Shown piece after piece: positions 36,656 to 44,970 of a stretch of DNA of 64,000 nucleotides. The stretch's first letter is position 1. Every line of letters begins with the position of its first letter. Made by a program: the position numbers and the translations under genes. Below the pieces are notes generated by a model that was not told where the DNA came from, did not search any database, and worked only from the letters and a program-made list of their open reading frames with translations. Source of the DNA: Parvibaculum sp002684405 (GTDB lineage Bacteria > Pseudomonadota > Alphaproteobacteria > Parvibaculales > Parvibaculaceae); assembly GCA_965140395.1 (NCBI GenBank), contig OZ223207.1, positions 1,240,001 to 1,304,000 on the forward strand, written 5' to 3'.

Positions 36656-37225
36656 TCACACCTGCATGATTTCACTTTCTTTGTGGGCCAGCGCGGCGTC
36701 GATTTCCGCGATGAACTTGTCGGTCAAAGACTGGACCTCGTCGCTCCAGATCTTGTGATCGTCCTTGCTCATCTTGCCGTCCTTTTCGAGCTTTTTCAGC
36801 TCGTCCATCGCATCGCGGCGCACATTGCGCACGGCGATGCGGGCCTGTTCGGTATAGCGCGCGGCGACCTTGGTGAGTTCCTGACGACGCTCTTCGTTGA
36901 GCTCGGGGATCGGCAGGCGGAGCAGCGTGCCGTCGACAACCGGATTGAGGCCGAGGCCGGAATTGCGGATCGCCTTTTCGACGGCCGCCACCATGCCCTT
37001 GTCCCAGACGGAAACCGTTAGCATACGGGGCTCGGGCACACCGACGGTGCCGACCTGGTTGAGCGGCATGGTCTGTCCATAGGCGTCGACGGTGATCGGA
37101 TCCAGCAGGCTCGCGGTCGCGCGGCCTGTCCGCAGGCCGCCGAACTCGGTCTTCAGTGCCTGCACAGCGCCCTTCATGCGGCGTTCGGTGTCGTCCAGAT
37201 CGAATGTTTCTTCTTGGTCAGCCAT
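36656..37225 (-). CDS. frr: Ribosome recycling factor
   Basis: Splits post-termination ribosomes together with EF-G. At 189 residues it is the usual size. The protein is mainly a three-helix bundle; landmarks are LRTGRATASLLDPITVDAYG, PEPRMLTVSVWDK, LNPVVDGTLLRLPIPELNEERR and the final coiled helix. The ATG at 37225 (MADQEETFDL) is preferred; an earlier in-frame start at 37258 would nearly meet pyrH and adds unconserved residues. It follows pyrH by 40 bases. Confidence 0.97.
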   Translation of the reverse strand: MADQEETFDLDDTERRMKGAVQALKTEFGGLRTGRATASLLDPITVDAYGQTMPLNQVGTVGVPEPRMLTVSVWDKGMVAAVEKAIRNSGLGLNPVVDGTLLRLPIPELNEERRQELTKVAARYTEQARIAVRNVRRDAMDELKKLEKDGKMSKDDHKIWSDEVQSLTDKFIAEIDAALAHKESEIMQV

Positions 37226-37265
37226 GTCGGTTCCTTCCGTGCCTTGGTTCGCCCGCAAGCGTTTC

Positions 37266-38036
37266 TCAGGCAGCGTTCTCGATGATAGTGCAGCGTCCCT
37301 TGCCCGTCAGAACATCGACCAGGGAGCCGGAATCGTGAATGGAAAAAACGATGATCGGAATATCGTTTTCCCGGGCCAGCGCGATGGCGGAGGTATCCAT
37401 CACCTTCAGATCGCGCGCGATCACGTCGAAATAGGTCAGTCGCTCGTAGCGTTCCGCGTCGGGAACCTTCTTGGGGTCGTCGGAATAGACGCCGTCGACC
37501 TGTGTCCCCTTCAGCAGCGCATCGCAGCCCATCTCGGTGGCGCGGAGCGCGGCGGCGGTATCGGTGGTGAAGAAGGGGTTGCCGGTGCCGGCTGCGAAAA
37601 TGACAACCCGTCCCTTTTCCATGTGCCGCACCGCGCGGCGGCGGATATAGGGCTCGCAAATGGTCATCATGGGAATGGCGGAAAGGACCCTTGTGGGCAC
37701 ATCCAGGCGTTCCAGCGAATTCTGCATGGCCAGCGCGTTCATGACGGTTGCCAGCATGCCCATATAGTCCGCGCTTGCCCGCTCCATCCCCTTGGCCGCG
37801 CCCGACAGCCCGCGGAAGATGTTGCCGCCGCCGATCACGAGGCAAACCTCGACGCCGATCTCGCAGGCCTGCTGGATTTCCCGGGCGATGCGGTCGACCG
37901 TGCCGACATCGATACCGTATTGGGTATCCCCCATCAGGGCTTCGCCCGACACCTTCAGGAGGACGCGGGAGTAACGCGGCTTATCGGCGCCTTCGGCTGC
38001 GCTTTCGGTTGCACTTTTCGTGGCACTGGCGGACAT
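37266..38036 (-). CDS. pyrH: UMP kinase
   Basis: Phosphorylates UMP to UDP; hexameric bacterial kinase of the amino-acid-kinase fold, regulated by GTP and UTP. Of the 256 residues the first 18 or so are a Ser/Ala/Glu-rich extension, and the conserved part starts at YSRVLLKVSGEALMG. GGGNIFRG (UMP/ATP site) and GTGNPFFTTDTAAALRA are visible. The product feeds CTP synthase elsewhere in the window. The gap to tsf (137 bases) holds two hairpins. Confidence 0.97.
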   Translation of the reverse strand: MSASATKSATESAAEGADKPRYSRVLLKVSGEALMGDTQYGIDVGTVDRIAREIQQACEIGVEVCLVIGGGNIFRGLSGAAKGMERASADYMGMLATVMNALAMQNSLERLDVPTRVLSAIPMMTICEPYIRRRAVRHMEKGRVVIFAAGTGNPFFTTDTAAALRATEMGCDALLKGTQVDGVYSDDPKKVPDAERYERLTYFDVIARDLKVMDTSAIALARENDIPIIVFSIHDSGSLVDVLTGKGRCTIIENAA

Positions 38037-38081
38037 GGGCAGGATTCCGGCGCTATGGGCGTGGCATCTGGACAGATGGAC

Positions 38082-38151
38082 TGAGGGGCGAATCCCCCCT
38101 CACCTGCCAGAGACAATAGCGCCCCCTGCGCCGGTTGGCGAAGGGGGCGCT
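38082..38151 (-). promoter_or_regulatory. Two tandem hairpins between tsf and pyrH
   Basis: Reading along the minus strand after tsf, AGCGCCCCCT and AGGGGGCGCT (38118-38151) make a ten-base-pair stem with a GCC-AACC-GGC inner stem. A second stem TGAGGGG/CCCCTCA (38082-38102) follows. Neither has a T-run. They could be Rho-independent pause sites, RNA-stability elements that set the ratio of tsf to pyrH message, or a processing site. Confidence 0.45.
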
Positions 38152-38173
38152 GTATTCACAGAGGCAAAATGCC

Positions 38174-39097
38174 TCAACCGCGGGCGGCAGCCACTTCCGC
38201 GGCGAAATCCGCCTCTTCCTTTTCGACGCCTTCGCCAAGGCCGAAGCGCAGGAAGCCGACGACTTTCACCGGGGCGCCGATGTCGCCTTCGGCGTTCTTC
38301 ACGGCCTGCTCGACGGAGTTGTCGGGGTCGATCACGAAGGCCTGGGAGAGCAGCACGACTTCCTGGAGGAACTTGCGCATGCGGCCTTCGACCATCTTCT
38401 CGATGATGTTGTCGGGGCGGCCCGATTCCTTGGCTTCGGCGATGAGCACATTGCGCTCACGCTCGATCGTGTCCTGATCCATGTCCTCGGGACGGGTGGC
38501 CAGCGGGGTCGTCGCCGCGACATGCATCGCGATCTGCTTGCCGAGCTCGGCCAGCTTTTCCTTGTCGCCGGCGGATTCGAGACCGACCAGCACGCCGATC
38601 TTGCCGAGACCCGGCACGACCTGATTGTGGACATAGGCCGCGACCACGCCCTCATCGACCGAGATGAAGCCCGCGCGACGGACATTCATGTTCTCGCCGA
38701 TCGTGCCGACGGCTTCGGTCACATAGTCCTCGACGGATTTGGACGAGCCGGTGTAGGTCGCCGCCTTGAGCGCATCGACATCGCCATTGGCGTCGAGCGC
38801 CAGCTTGGCGATTTCGGAGACCATGCCCTGGAACTGTTCGTTGCGGGCCACGAAGTCGGTTTCGGAATTCACTTCCACGACCGCGCCGCGCGTACCGTCG
38901 GCAACGACGCCGACGAGACCTTCGGCGGCAACGCGACCGGCCTTCTTGGCGGCCTTGGCCAGACCCTTGGTCCTCAGCCAGTCAACCGCGGCTTCCATGT
39001 CGCCGTCGTTTTCCTTCAGCGCTGCCTTGCAGTCCATCATGCCTGCGCCGGTCTTTTCGCGCAGTTCCTTCACCATGCTTGCGGTGATATCAGCCAT
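38174..39097 (-). CDS. tsf: Elongation factor Ts
   Basis: The nucleotide exchange factor for EF-Tu. The 307 residues begin with MADITASMVKELREKTGAGM and MDCKAALKEN (UBA-like N-terminal domain). The core exchange segment is GAVVEVNSETDFVARNEQFQ, followed by the dimerisation domain with HVAATTPLATR. The length fits the long form of the factor. It follows rpsB by 139 bases; that gap holds a strong hairpin. Confidence 0.97.
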   Translation of the reverse strand: MADITASMVKELREKTGAGMMDCKAALKENDGDMEAAVDWLRTKGLAKAAKKAGRVAAEGLVGVVADGTRGAVVEVNSETDFVARNEQFQGMVSEIAKLALDANGDVDALKAATYTGSSKSVEDYVTEAVGTIGENMNVRRAGFISVDEGVVAAYVHNQVVPGLGKIGVLVGLESAGDKEKLAELGKQIAMHVAATTPLATRPEDMDQDTIERERNVLIAEAKESGRPDNIIEKMVEGRMRKFLQEVVLLSQAFVIDPDNSVEQAVKNAEGDIGAPVKVVGFLRFGLGEGVEKEEADFAAEVAAARG

Positions 39098-39179
39098 CGG
39101 ATTTCCTCAAAAATGCTGCGGCCCCGGCCCGCGAACAATCCGCGTCTGCCGAAGCCAGTCAAGAGCTCTCCCAAGAGCA

Positions 39180-39218
39180 CTGGCGGGACCCCGAAGCGCG
39201 TTCAGGCAGTCCCGCCAG
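39180..39218 (-). promoter_or_regulatory. Hairpin between rpsB and tsf
   Basis: CTGGCGGGAC and GTCCCGCCAG form a ten-base-pair stem around a 19-base loop in the 139-base gap between rpsB and tsf. No T-run follows on the minus strand, so it is at most a weak terminator. Attenuation or message processing between the two genes is known in other bacteria; whether it occurs here is inference. Confidence 0.45.
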
Positions 39219-39236
39219 GCCGAATTCGGACCCGGC

Positions 39237-40061
39237 TTACTCGGCCGGGGTTTCGGCCGCCGGCTCAGCCGCTGCTTCGGCTGCCGGGGCTTCTTCAGCC
39301 GCGGGGGCGTCAGCCAGCGCGGGCTCGGCCATCGGTTCCGCCTCGGCGCCGATATCGACACCCATGGAGCCCTGGCTCTGCGAGATACCGTCGATCACCG
39401 CGCGGGAGATCAGATCGGTGTAGAGGCTGATGGCGCGCGCCGCGTCGTCATTGCCCGGGATCGGATAGGCAATGCCGTCCGGATCGCAGTTGGAATCCAG
39501 AATGGCAACGACCGGAATGCCGAGCTTGCGGGCTTCCTGAATGGCGATCGTTTCCTTGTTCGTGTCAATCACGAACATCAGGTCGGGAATGCCGCCCATG
39601 TCCTTGATACCGCCGATGGCGCGCTCAAGCTTGTCGCGCTCGCGGGTCATCATCAGGACTTCCTTCTTGGTCAGGCCACGGGCCTCGCCACCAAGGATCT
39701 CGTCCAGTTCGCGCAGGCGACGGATCGAGTTGGAAATCGTCTTCCAGTTGGTCAGCGTGCCGCCGAGCCAACGGTGATTGATGTAGTACTGGGCGCACTG
39801 GCGCGCCGCCTCGGCGATCGGATCGGAGGCCTGGCGCTTGGTGCCGACGAAGAGCACACGGCCGCCACCGGCCACCACATCGCGCACGGCGACGAGTGCC
39901 TGGTGCAGAAGCGGCACCGTCTGGGCCAGATCGATGATGTGGATGTTGTTGCGGTTGCCGAAGAGGAAGGTCTCCATCTTCGGGTTCCAGCGATGGGTCT
40001 GGTGACCGAAGTGAACACCGGCCTCCAGCAATTGACGCATAGTAAAATCGGGGAGTGCCAT
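39237..40061 (-). CDS. rpsB: 30S ribosomal protein S2
   Basis: A structural protein of the small subunit that binds S1 to the ribosome. The 274 residues start MALPDFTMRQLLEAGVHFGH (N-terminal S2 signature). RVLFVGTKRQASDPIAEAA and PDLMFVIDTNKETIAIQEA follow. The last 45 or so residues are an Ala/Glu/Pro-rich extension beyond the usual S2 end. The AAGGAG ribosome site is clear. A long leader of about 165 bases runs from the predicted promoter. First gene of the rpsB-tsf-pyrH-frr block. Confidence 0.98.
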   Translation of the reverse strand: MALPDFTMRQLLEAGVHFGHQTHRWNPKMETFLFGNRNNIHIIDLAQTVPLLHQALVAVRDVVAGGGRVLFVGTKRQASDPIAEAARQCAQYYINHRWLGGTLTNWKTISNSIRRLRELDEILGGEARGLTKKEVLMMTRERDKLERAIGGIKDMGGIPDLMFVIDTNKETIAIQEARKLGIPVVAILDSNCDPDGIAYPIPGNDDAARAISLYTDLISRAVIDGISQSQGSMGVDIGAEAEPMAEPALADAPAAEEAPAAEAAAEPAAETPAE

Positions 40062-40161
40062 GACACCCTGCTCCTTTTTCCGGTTGGACCTCCGCGGGGG
40101 GAAACGTGTCGGCCTCGCATTAGAATGAGACCGACCGCACCGGACGGGGGCACCCTATGTT

Positions 40162-40197
40162 GTCTCTGTGACGACCCGTTGAAGATCGGACAGAGAC
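40162..40197 (-). promoter_or_regulatory. Leader hairpin upstream of rpsB
   Basis: GTCTCTGT and ACAGAGAC form an eight-base-pair stem around a 20-base loop, about 100 bases before the rpsB ATG and inside the predicted leader. S2 represses its own operon through the rpsB leader in other bacteria; this structure is a candidate site, but no known motif was matched. Confidence 0.4.
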
Positions 40198-40233
40198 GGT
40201 GGGTACACCCAACCCCGCGTGTGGAATGGCGCC

Positions 40234-40262
40234 GGTATAGGGGGAGAAAGGCTGAAAAGCAA
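40234..40262 (-). promoter_or_regulatory. rpsB promoter
   Basis: On the minus strand, TTGCTT (40262-40257) and TATACC (40239-40234) are separated by exactly 17 bases. This is the best promoter in the 264-base gap between dnaE and rpsB and predicts a start near 40227. Confidence 0.65.
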
Positions 40263-40325
40263 GCGTGAATAGCGGCTTAGCGCGGCCTGTCGGGGCACGA
40301 CCTGGCGGGCGGATTTCGCAGCCCG

Positions 40326-43300
40326 TCAGATCTCCTGCACCTCGATGACCCCGGTCATGGATTTGATCGCGCCGCGGATTTCGGGTGTCACGCGGTAGCG
40401 GTCCTTCAGCTCGATCTCGATTTCACGACCCTTGTCGGCCAAAAGAACAAGGGAAACAATGCCTTTCCCCTTTTCCTTGAGACGTGTCTTGAGCGGTTCA
40501 AGCGTGGAAGGATCCTCCAGGAAGACCTTCATGCCCTCTTCCACATTGGCGGTCGCGGCCTCCAGCGACTGCACGGCCAGAGCCCGGAGCTTCACCTCAT
40601 CGCCCGCGCGATCGATTTCCACGGAGACGACCACGGATTTGCCGGGCTCCATGTCATCGCGCGAGGCGGAGAGCACCTCGGAAAACACGATCATCTCGAA
40701 CTGGCCGGTCGGATCGGACAGGTTGAGAAAGGCGAAGGGATTGCCCTTCTTGGACCGGCGTTCCTGACGGGCCGTCACCGTTCCGGCCATCTTGGCGGCC
40801 GGGGTGCTGCGCGACAGCATTTCCGCATAGGTGACAACGCCTGCCCGCTTGAGCGAGGTCAGATAGCCGTCCAGCGGGTGGCCGGAGAGGTAGAAGCCGA
40901 TGGCGTTGAATTCCTCATTGAGGCGCTGTATCGGCGTCCAGCTTTCCACGCGCGGCAGGGCCGGATTGGCCATCGCGGCCCCGCTGTCGCCGCCGAAGAG
41001 ATTCACCTGCTGGGTCTCGCGCTCTTCCGCCGCCGAACTGGCGATGCCCATCAAAAGATCTGCGCTTGCAAGGAGTTGGGCCCGATCCTTGTGAAGGTCG
41101 TCGAAGGCGCCGGCGCGGACCAGATTCTCGAAGGTGCGCTTGTTGATGAAGCGCGGGCTGACGCGGCGCGCGAAGTCGTAGATGTCGCTGAAGGGCCCTC
41201 CTTCCCGGCGGACCTCAACCACATGCTCCATCGCCTGACGGCCGACATTCTTGATGGCGGCGAGCGCATAGAGCACCTCGCCGTTCTCCACCGTGAACAT
41301 GGCTTCGGAGCGGTTCACCGATGGCGGGCAAACCTTGATGCCAAGACGGGTCGCTTCTTCCTTGAAAACATTCAGCTTATCGGTGTTGTTGAGATCGAGG
41401 CTCATAGAGGCGGCCAGGAACTCCACCGGGTAGTTTGCCTTCAGCCAGGCCGTCTGATAGGCGACCAGCGCATAAGCGGCGGCATGCGACTTGTTGAAGC
41501 CATAGCCCGCGAACTTGTCCACCAGCTCGAAGATTTCCGCCGCCTTCGCCTTGTCCACGCCCTTCTCGACGGCGCCGGTGACGAAGCGCTCTTTCTGCTT
41601 CTCCATCTCCGCCTTGATCTTCTTGCCCATGGCGCGGCGGAGAAGGTCGGCTTCGCCCAGCGAGTAGCCGGAAAGGATCTGCGCGATCTGCATCACCTGC
41701 TCCTGATAGATGATGACGCCATGCGTCTCGCGCAGGACATCTTCCAGCCAGGGATGCAGATAGTCGGGCTTTTCCTCGCCTTTCTTGCAGGCGATGTATT
41801 TCGGGATGTTGTCCATGGGGCCCGGGCGGTAGAGCGCCACCATGGCGATAATGTCTTCGAAGCGGTCGGCATTGAGCTTGCGGAGCATGTCGCGCATGCC
41901 CGAACTTTCAAGCTGGAACACACCGACCGTCTGCCCCTTTGCCAGCATCTCGTAGCTGGCCCTGTCGTCCAGCGGCAAATGGGCGAGATCGACCTCGATA
42001 TCCCGGAGTTTCAGCAGGTTCACCGCCTGCTGCAGCACGGTGAGCGTCTTCAGGCCGAGAAAGTCGAACTTCACGAGGCCGGCCGGTTCCACCCATTTCA
42101 TGTTGAACTGGGTCACCGGCATATCCGAGCGGGGGTCGCGATAGAGCGGCACCAGCTCGTCCAGCGGGCGGTCGCCGATCACCACGCCGGCGGCGTGGGT
42201 CGAGGCGTGGCGATAGAGCCCCTCCAGCTTCTGGCCGATTTCCAGCATGCGGGCGACGGTCTCGTCGTTCTTCGCTTCCTCCTGAAGGCGCGGTTCCCCC
42301 TCGATCGCTTCGGGCAGCGTGACCGGATTGGCCGGATTATTGGGCACGAGCTTGCAGAGCCGGTCCACCTGGCCATAGGGAAGCTGGAGGACGCGCCCCA
42401 CGTCGCGCAGCACGGCGCGGGCCTGAAGCTTACCGAAGGTGATGATCTGGGCGACCTGATCGTAGCCATAGCGATCCTGCACATAGCGGATCACCTCGTC
42501 GCGCCGGTCCTGACAGAAGTCGATATCGAAGTCCGGCATGGAAACGCGTTCGGGGTTCAGGAAGCGCTCGAAAAGGAGCCCGAAACGCAAGGGGTCGAGA
42601 TCGGTAATGGTCAACGCCCAGGCGACGACCGAGCCCGCGCCCGATCCGCGGCCCGGCCCGACCGGAATGTCATGCGCCTTCGCCCATTTGATGAAGTCGG
42701 CCACGATGAGGAAGTAGCCGGGGAAATCCATCTTGACGATGATGTCGAGCTCGAAACGCAGGCGCTTGCGGTAGACCTCCTCATCGGCCACCGCTTCCAC
42801 GGCGGCAAGACGCGCGGTGAGGCCTTCCTCGGCCTGGCGCACCAGCTCATCCGCCTCGCTGGTGCCGAGGGCGAAATTGGGCAGGATCGGCTTGTGCGTG
42901 CGCGGGCGGAAGGCGCAGCGCCGGGCGATCTCCAGCGTGTTCTCGATCGCCTCGGGCAGATCGGAGAAGAGCGCGACCATTTCGGCCTGCGACTTGAAAC
43001 GGTGTTCGGGCGTCAGGCTGCGCCGGTCGGTCTGGGCGACATAGGCGCCCTCCGCGATGCAGATCATCGCGTCATGCGCTTCGAACTCGTCTTCCCTGGC
43101 AAAATAAGGTTCGTTGGTGGCGACCAGCGGGATGGCCTTTTCATAGGCCCAATCGACAAGTTGCCCCTCTGTCTGGCGCTCGCGCGCCATGCCGTGGCGC
43201 TGCAGCTCGACATAGAGCCGGTCGCCGAAGGTCTTTTGCAGCCAGTCGAGATTTTCCTCCGCCGGACCGGGCTGACCGGCCTCCAGCAGCTTGTTCACCA

Positions 43301-43760
43301 CGCCCTCGGGCCCGCCCGTCAGGCAGATGAGCCCCTCCTGACATTCCTCGATCTTGGCGAGGGGCACATGGGCGGGCTCCCCGGCTTCCGGATCGAGAAA
43401 CGCACGGCTCGAAAGCTTCATGAGGTTCTTGTAGCCCTGCTCGTCCTTGGCCAGCAGCGCAATAATGCCGGAAGGCTCGCGGCGCGGGCCACGGCCCGGC
43501 TCGTCATCGGCGGCGAGCAGGACAGGCAGCGTACAGCCGATAATGGGCTGGAGCCCCGCGCCGGATAGCACCTCGGAAAATTCCAGCGCGCCGAAGAGAT
43601 TGGCCGCGTCCGTGATGGCCACGGCGGGCATGCCCTGCTCCTTGCAGAGCTTGGGCACATCCTTCATGCGGATCGCCCCTTCCAGCAGGGAATAGGCGGT
43701 GTGCATCCGCAGATGGATGAATTGAAGCGGTTGGGATTGCGAGGAGCGGGAATCGGCCAT
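40326..43760 (-). CDS. dnaE: DNA polymerase III subunit alpha
   Basis: The replicative polymerase. The 1144 residues start with the PHP domain (FIHLRMHTAYSLLEGAIRMK, about residues 15-35 on), continue with the C-family polymerase core (SMPDFDIDFCQDRRDEVI with catalytic Asp residues, GPGRGSGAGSVVAW, VKFDFLGLKTLTVL, MVALYRPGPMDNIPKYI), a tandem helix-hairpin-helix region and an OB-fold domain (KMAGTVTARQERRSKKGNP). This is the main DnaE1 type, not the error-prone DnaE2. The ATG at 43760 lies ten bases after GGGAG; the ATG three codons earlier is too close to that site. Confidence 0.98.
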   Translation of the reverse strand: MADSRSSQSQPLQFIHLRMHTAYSLLEGAIRMKDVPKLCKEQGMPAVAITDAANLFGALEFSEVLSGAGLQPIIGCTLPVLLAADDEPGRGPRREPSGIIALLAKDEQGYKNLMKLSSRAFLDPEAGEPAHVPLAKIEECQEGLICLTGGPEGVVNKLLEAGQPGPAEENLDWLQKTFGDRLYVELQRHGMARERQTEGQLVDWAYEKAIPLVATNEPYFAREDEFEAHDAMICIAEGAYVAQTDRRSLTPEHRFKSQAEMVALFSDLPEAIENTLEIARRCAFRPRTHKPILPNFALGTSEADELVRQAEEGLTARLAAVEAVADEEVYRKRLRFELDIIVKMDFPGYFLIVADFIKWAKAHDIPVGPGRGSGAGSVVAWALTITDLDPLRFGLLFERFLNPERVSMPDFDIDFCQDRRDEVIRYVQDRYGYDQVAQIITFGKLQARAVLRDVGRVLQLPYGQVDRLCKLVPNNPANPVTLPEAIEGEPRLQEEAKNDETVARMLEIGQKLEGLYRHASTHAAGVVIGDRPLDELVPLYRDPRSDMPVTQFNMKWVEPAGLVKFDFLGLKTLTVLQQAVNLLKLRDIEVDLAHLPLDDRASYEMLAKGQTVGVFQLESSGMRDMLRKLNADRFEDIIAMVALYRPGPMDNIPKYIACKKGEEKPDYLHPWLEDVLRETHGVIIYQEQVMQIAQILSGYSLGEADLLRRAMGKKIKAEMEKQKERFVTGAVEKGVDKAKAAEIFELVDKFAGYGFNKSHAAAYALVAYQTAWLKANYPVEFLAASMSLDLNNTDKLNVFKEEATRLGIKVCPPSVNRSEAMFTVENGEVLYALAAIKNVGRQAMEHVVEVRREGGPFSDIYDFARRVSPRFINKRTFENLVRAGAFDDLHKDRAQLLASADLLMGIASSAAEERETQQVNLFGGDSGAAMANPALPRVESWTPIQRLNEEFNAIGFYLSGHPLDGYLTSLKRAGVVTYAEMLSRSTPAAKMAGTVTARQERRSKKGNPFAFLNLSDPTGQFEMIVFSEVLSASRDDMEPGKSVVVSVEIDRAGDEVKLRALAVQSLEAATANVEEGMKVFLEDPSTLEPLKTRLKEKGKGIVSLVLLADKGREIEIELKDRYRVTPEIRGAIKSMTGVIEVQEI

Positions 43761-43830
43761 GGCTTGCATTCTCCCGCTCCAGCGGCCCCGTGTCAGGCGG
43801 GGCCGCGAAATAAAGATGTGGAAAAGACGA

Positions 43831-43950
43831 TTATCCCATCAGTCCCCTGGCAATCTCGACCCAGGTCACGGCCGTGAAGATGAAAGCGGTGATGGAGGCC
43901 AGCGCCGCGATGTCCTTCAGCCAACCATTGGTTTCGTGTCCCGTCTGCAT
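43831..43950 (-). CDS. Single-helix membrane microprotein, unknown
   Basis: A 39-residue frame: a polar N-terminus (MQTGHETNGWLKD), one hydrophobic helix (about residues 14-32, with AALASITAFIFTAVTWVEIA) and a short RGLMG end. AAGGGG lies eight bases before the ATG, which supports translation. An in-frame ATG at 43980 would add ten residues. I do not recognise the family. It sits on the same strand between the LysR gene (108 bases upstream) and dnaE (70 bases downstream), and a 15-base dyad precedes it. The call rests on the ribosome site and the helix alone. Confidence 0.5.
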   Translation of the reverse strand: MQTGHETNGWLKDIAALASITAFIFTAVTWVEIARGLMG

Positions 43951-43964
43951 ATTCAGCCCCTTCG

Positions 43965-43979
43965 TGAACAGTGTGTTCA
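43965..43979. promoter_or_regulatory. Dyad upstream of the microprotein
   Basis: TGAACA-GTG-TGTTCA is a perfect inverted repeat with six-base arms, 15 bases before the microprotein ATG at 43950. It fits the size of a repressor operator. It does not match the LexA box of this genome. Confidence 0.35.
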
Positions 43980-44058
43980 TGGAATGTTCCGATGCAGATA
44001 GTTCCCTCTTTGTTCTCATCCGTCAAGAGGAAAATCTCCGGGATTACGTGGTCCAGCG

Positions 44059-44940
44059 TCAGGCCGATTTGCAGTGGTCGATCAGGGCCTCGGCGGCCTT
44101 GCTCAGGCGGCGCTCCTTGTGACGGACCACGTGGAAAGCGCGGCGTCCGAGCGCCGGTTTCAGCCGTTCCAGCCTGCCGCCCCGAATGCTCTCGGCCACG
44201 ACCAGTTCCGACAGCGCGGCAATGCCGGCACCCGCCTCCACCGCGGCGCGCACGGCCTCGTTGGACGGCAGGACCATGGCGATGCGGCGCTCATGGATGG
44301 GCACGCCCAGGGCTGCGACCGCGTTTTCGGCTTCCGAGCGTGTGCCCGACCCCGGCTCGCGGACGATCCAGTCGGCGGCAGCCAGATCGGCGGGTTTCAG
44401 GCTGCGCCGTCCGGCCAGCGGGTGATCCGGCGCGACGACGAGGACCATCTCGTCGATGCCGACCTGATCGATCGCCAGCGCAGCCGCTTTCACCTCGCCC
44501 TCGACGAAACCGATATCCGCCGTGCCCGCTTTTACCGCTTCGATGACGGCGCTGGTATTGCCCTGCTCCAGCCGGACATCGACTTCCGGTGCGCTTTCGC
44601 GGAAACGGACGAGATGCGGCGGCAGCCAATAGCTGGCGATGGTCTGGCTGGCGGCTACGTTGATCGCGCCCTTCGCGTGGGAGCCGAGTTCGCTCAGCAT
44701 GAGTTCCGCCGCCTCGGCCCGGGCGACGACCGCCCTCGCCTCGCCGAGAAAGGTCTTTCCGGCAGCCGTGAGTTCGATATGACGGCCGACCCGGTCGAAG
44801 AGCCGCGTATCGTGGCGCGCCTCCAGCGCTGCGATGGCGGCGCTCACCGCCGATTGGGTCAGCCCCAATGCCGCCGCGGCCTGCGTTACATGCTCGCGTT
44901 CGGCGACGGCCAAAAAGATACGAAGCTGGTCAAGCGTCAC
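44059..44940 (-). CDS. LysR-family transcriptional regulator
   Basis: A 293-residue LysR regulator. The winged helix-turn-helix covers residues 1-60 (LDQLRIFLAVAEREHVTQAA, then LTQSAVSAAIAALEARHDTR). The C-terminal periplasmic-binding-like domain has VDVRLEQGNTSAVIEAVKAG and DIGFVEGEV. The arrangement resembles CysB/YeiE-type regulators. It starts with GTG. It lies directly downstream of a YeiH-type exporter gene on the same strand, 30 bases apart. In E. coli the sulfite-responsive YeiE neighbours yeiH, so control of the exporter in response to a sulfur compound is a reasonable inference. Confidence 0.9.
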   Translation of the reverse strand: MTLDQLRIFLAVAEREHVTQAAAALGLTQSAVSAAIAALEARHDTRLFDRVGRHIELTAAGKTFLGEARAVVARAEAAELMLSELGSHAKGAINVAASQTIASYWLPPHLVRFRESAPEVDVRLEQGNTSAVIEAVKAGTADIGFVEGEVKAAALAIDQVGIDEMVLVVAPDHPLAGRRSLKPADLAAADWIVREPGSGTRSEAENAVAALGVPIHERRIAMVLPSNEAVRAAVEAGAGIAALSELVVAESIRGGRLERLKPALGRRAFHVVRHKERRLSKAAEALIDHCKSA

Positions 44941-44970
44941 AGGCGGGTTCCCGGAGAAATCGAAGGTCGG

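Noticed and set aside
40878..43568. Open frame of 896 codons on the plus strand, opposite dnaE
   Set aside because: Antisense shadow of dnaE with the same biased composition and no recognisable motif.
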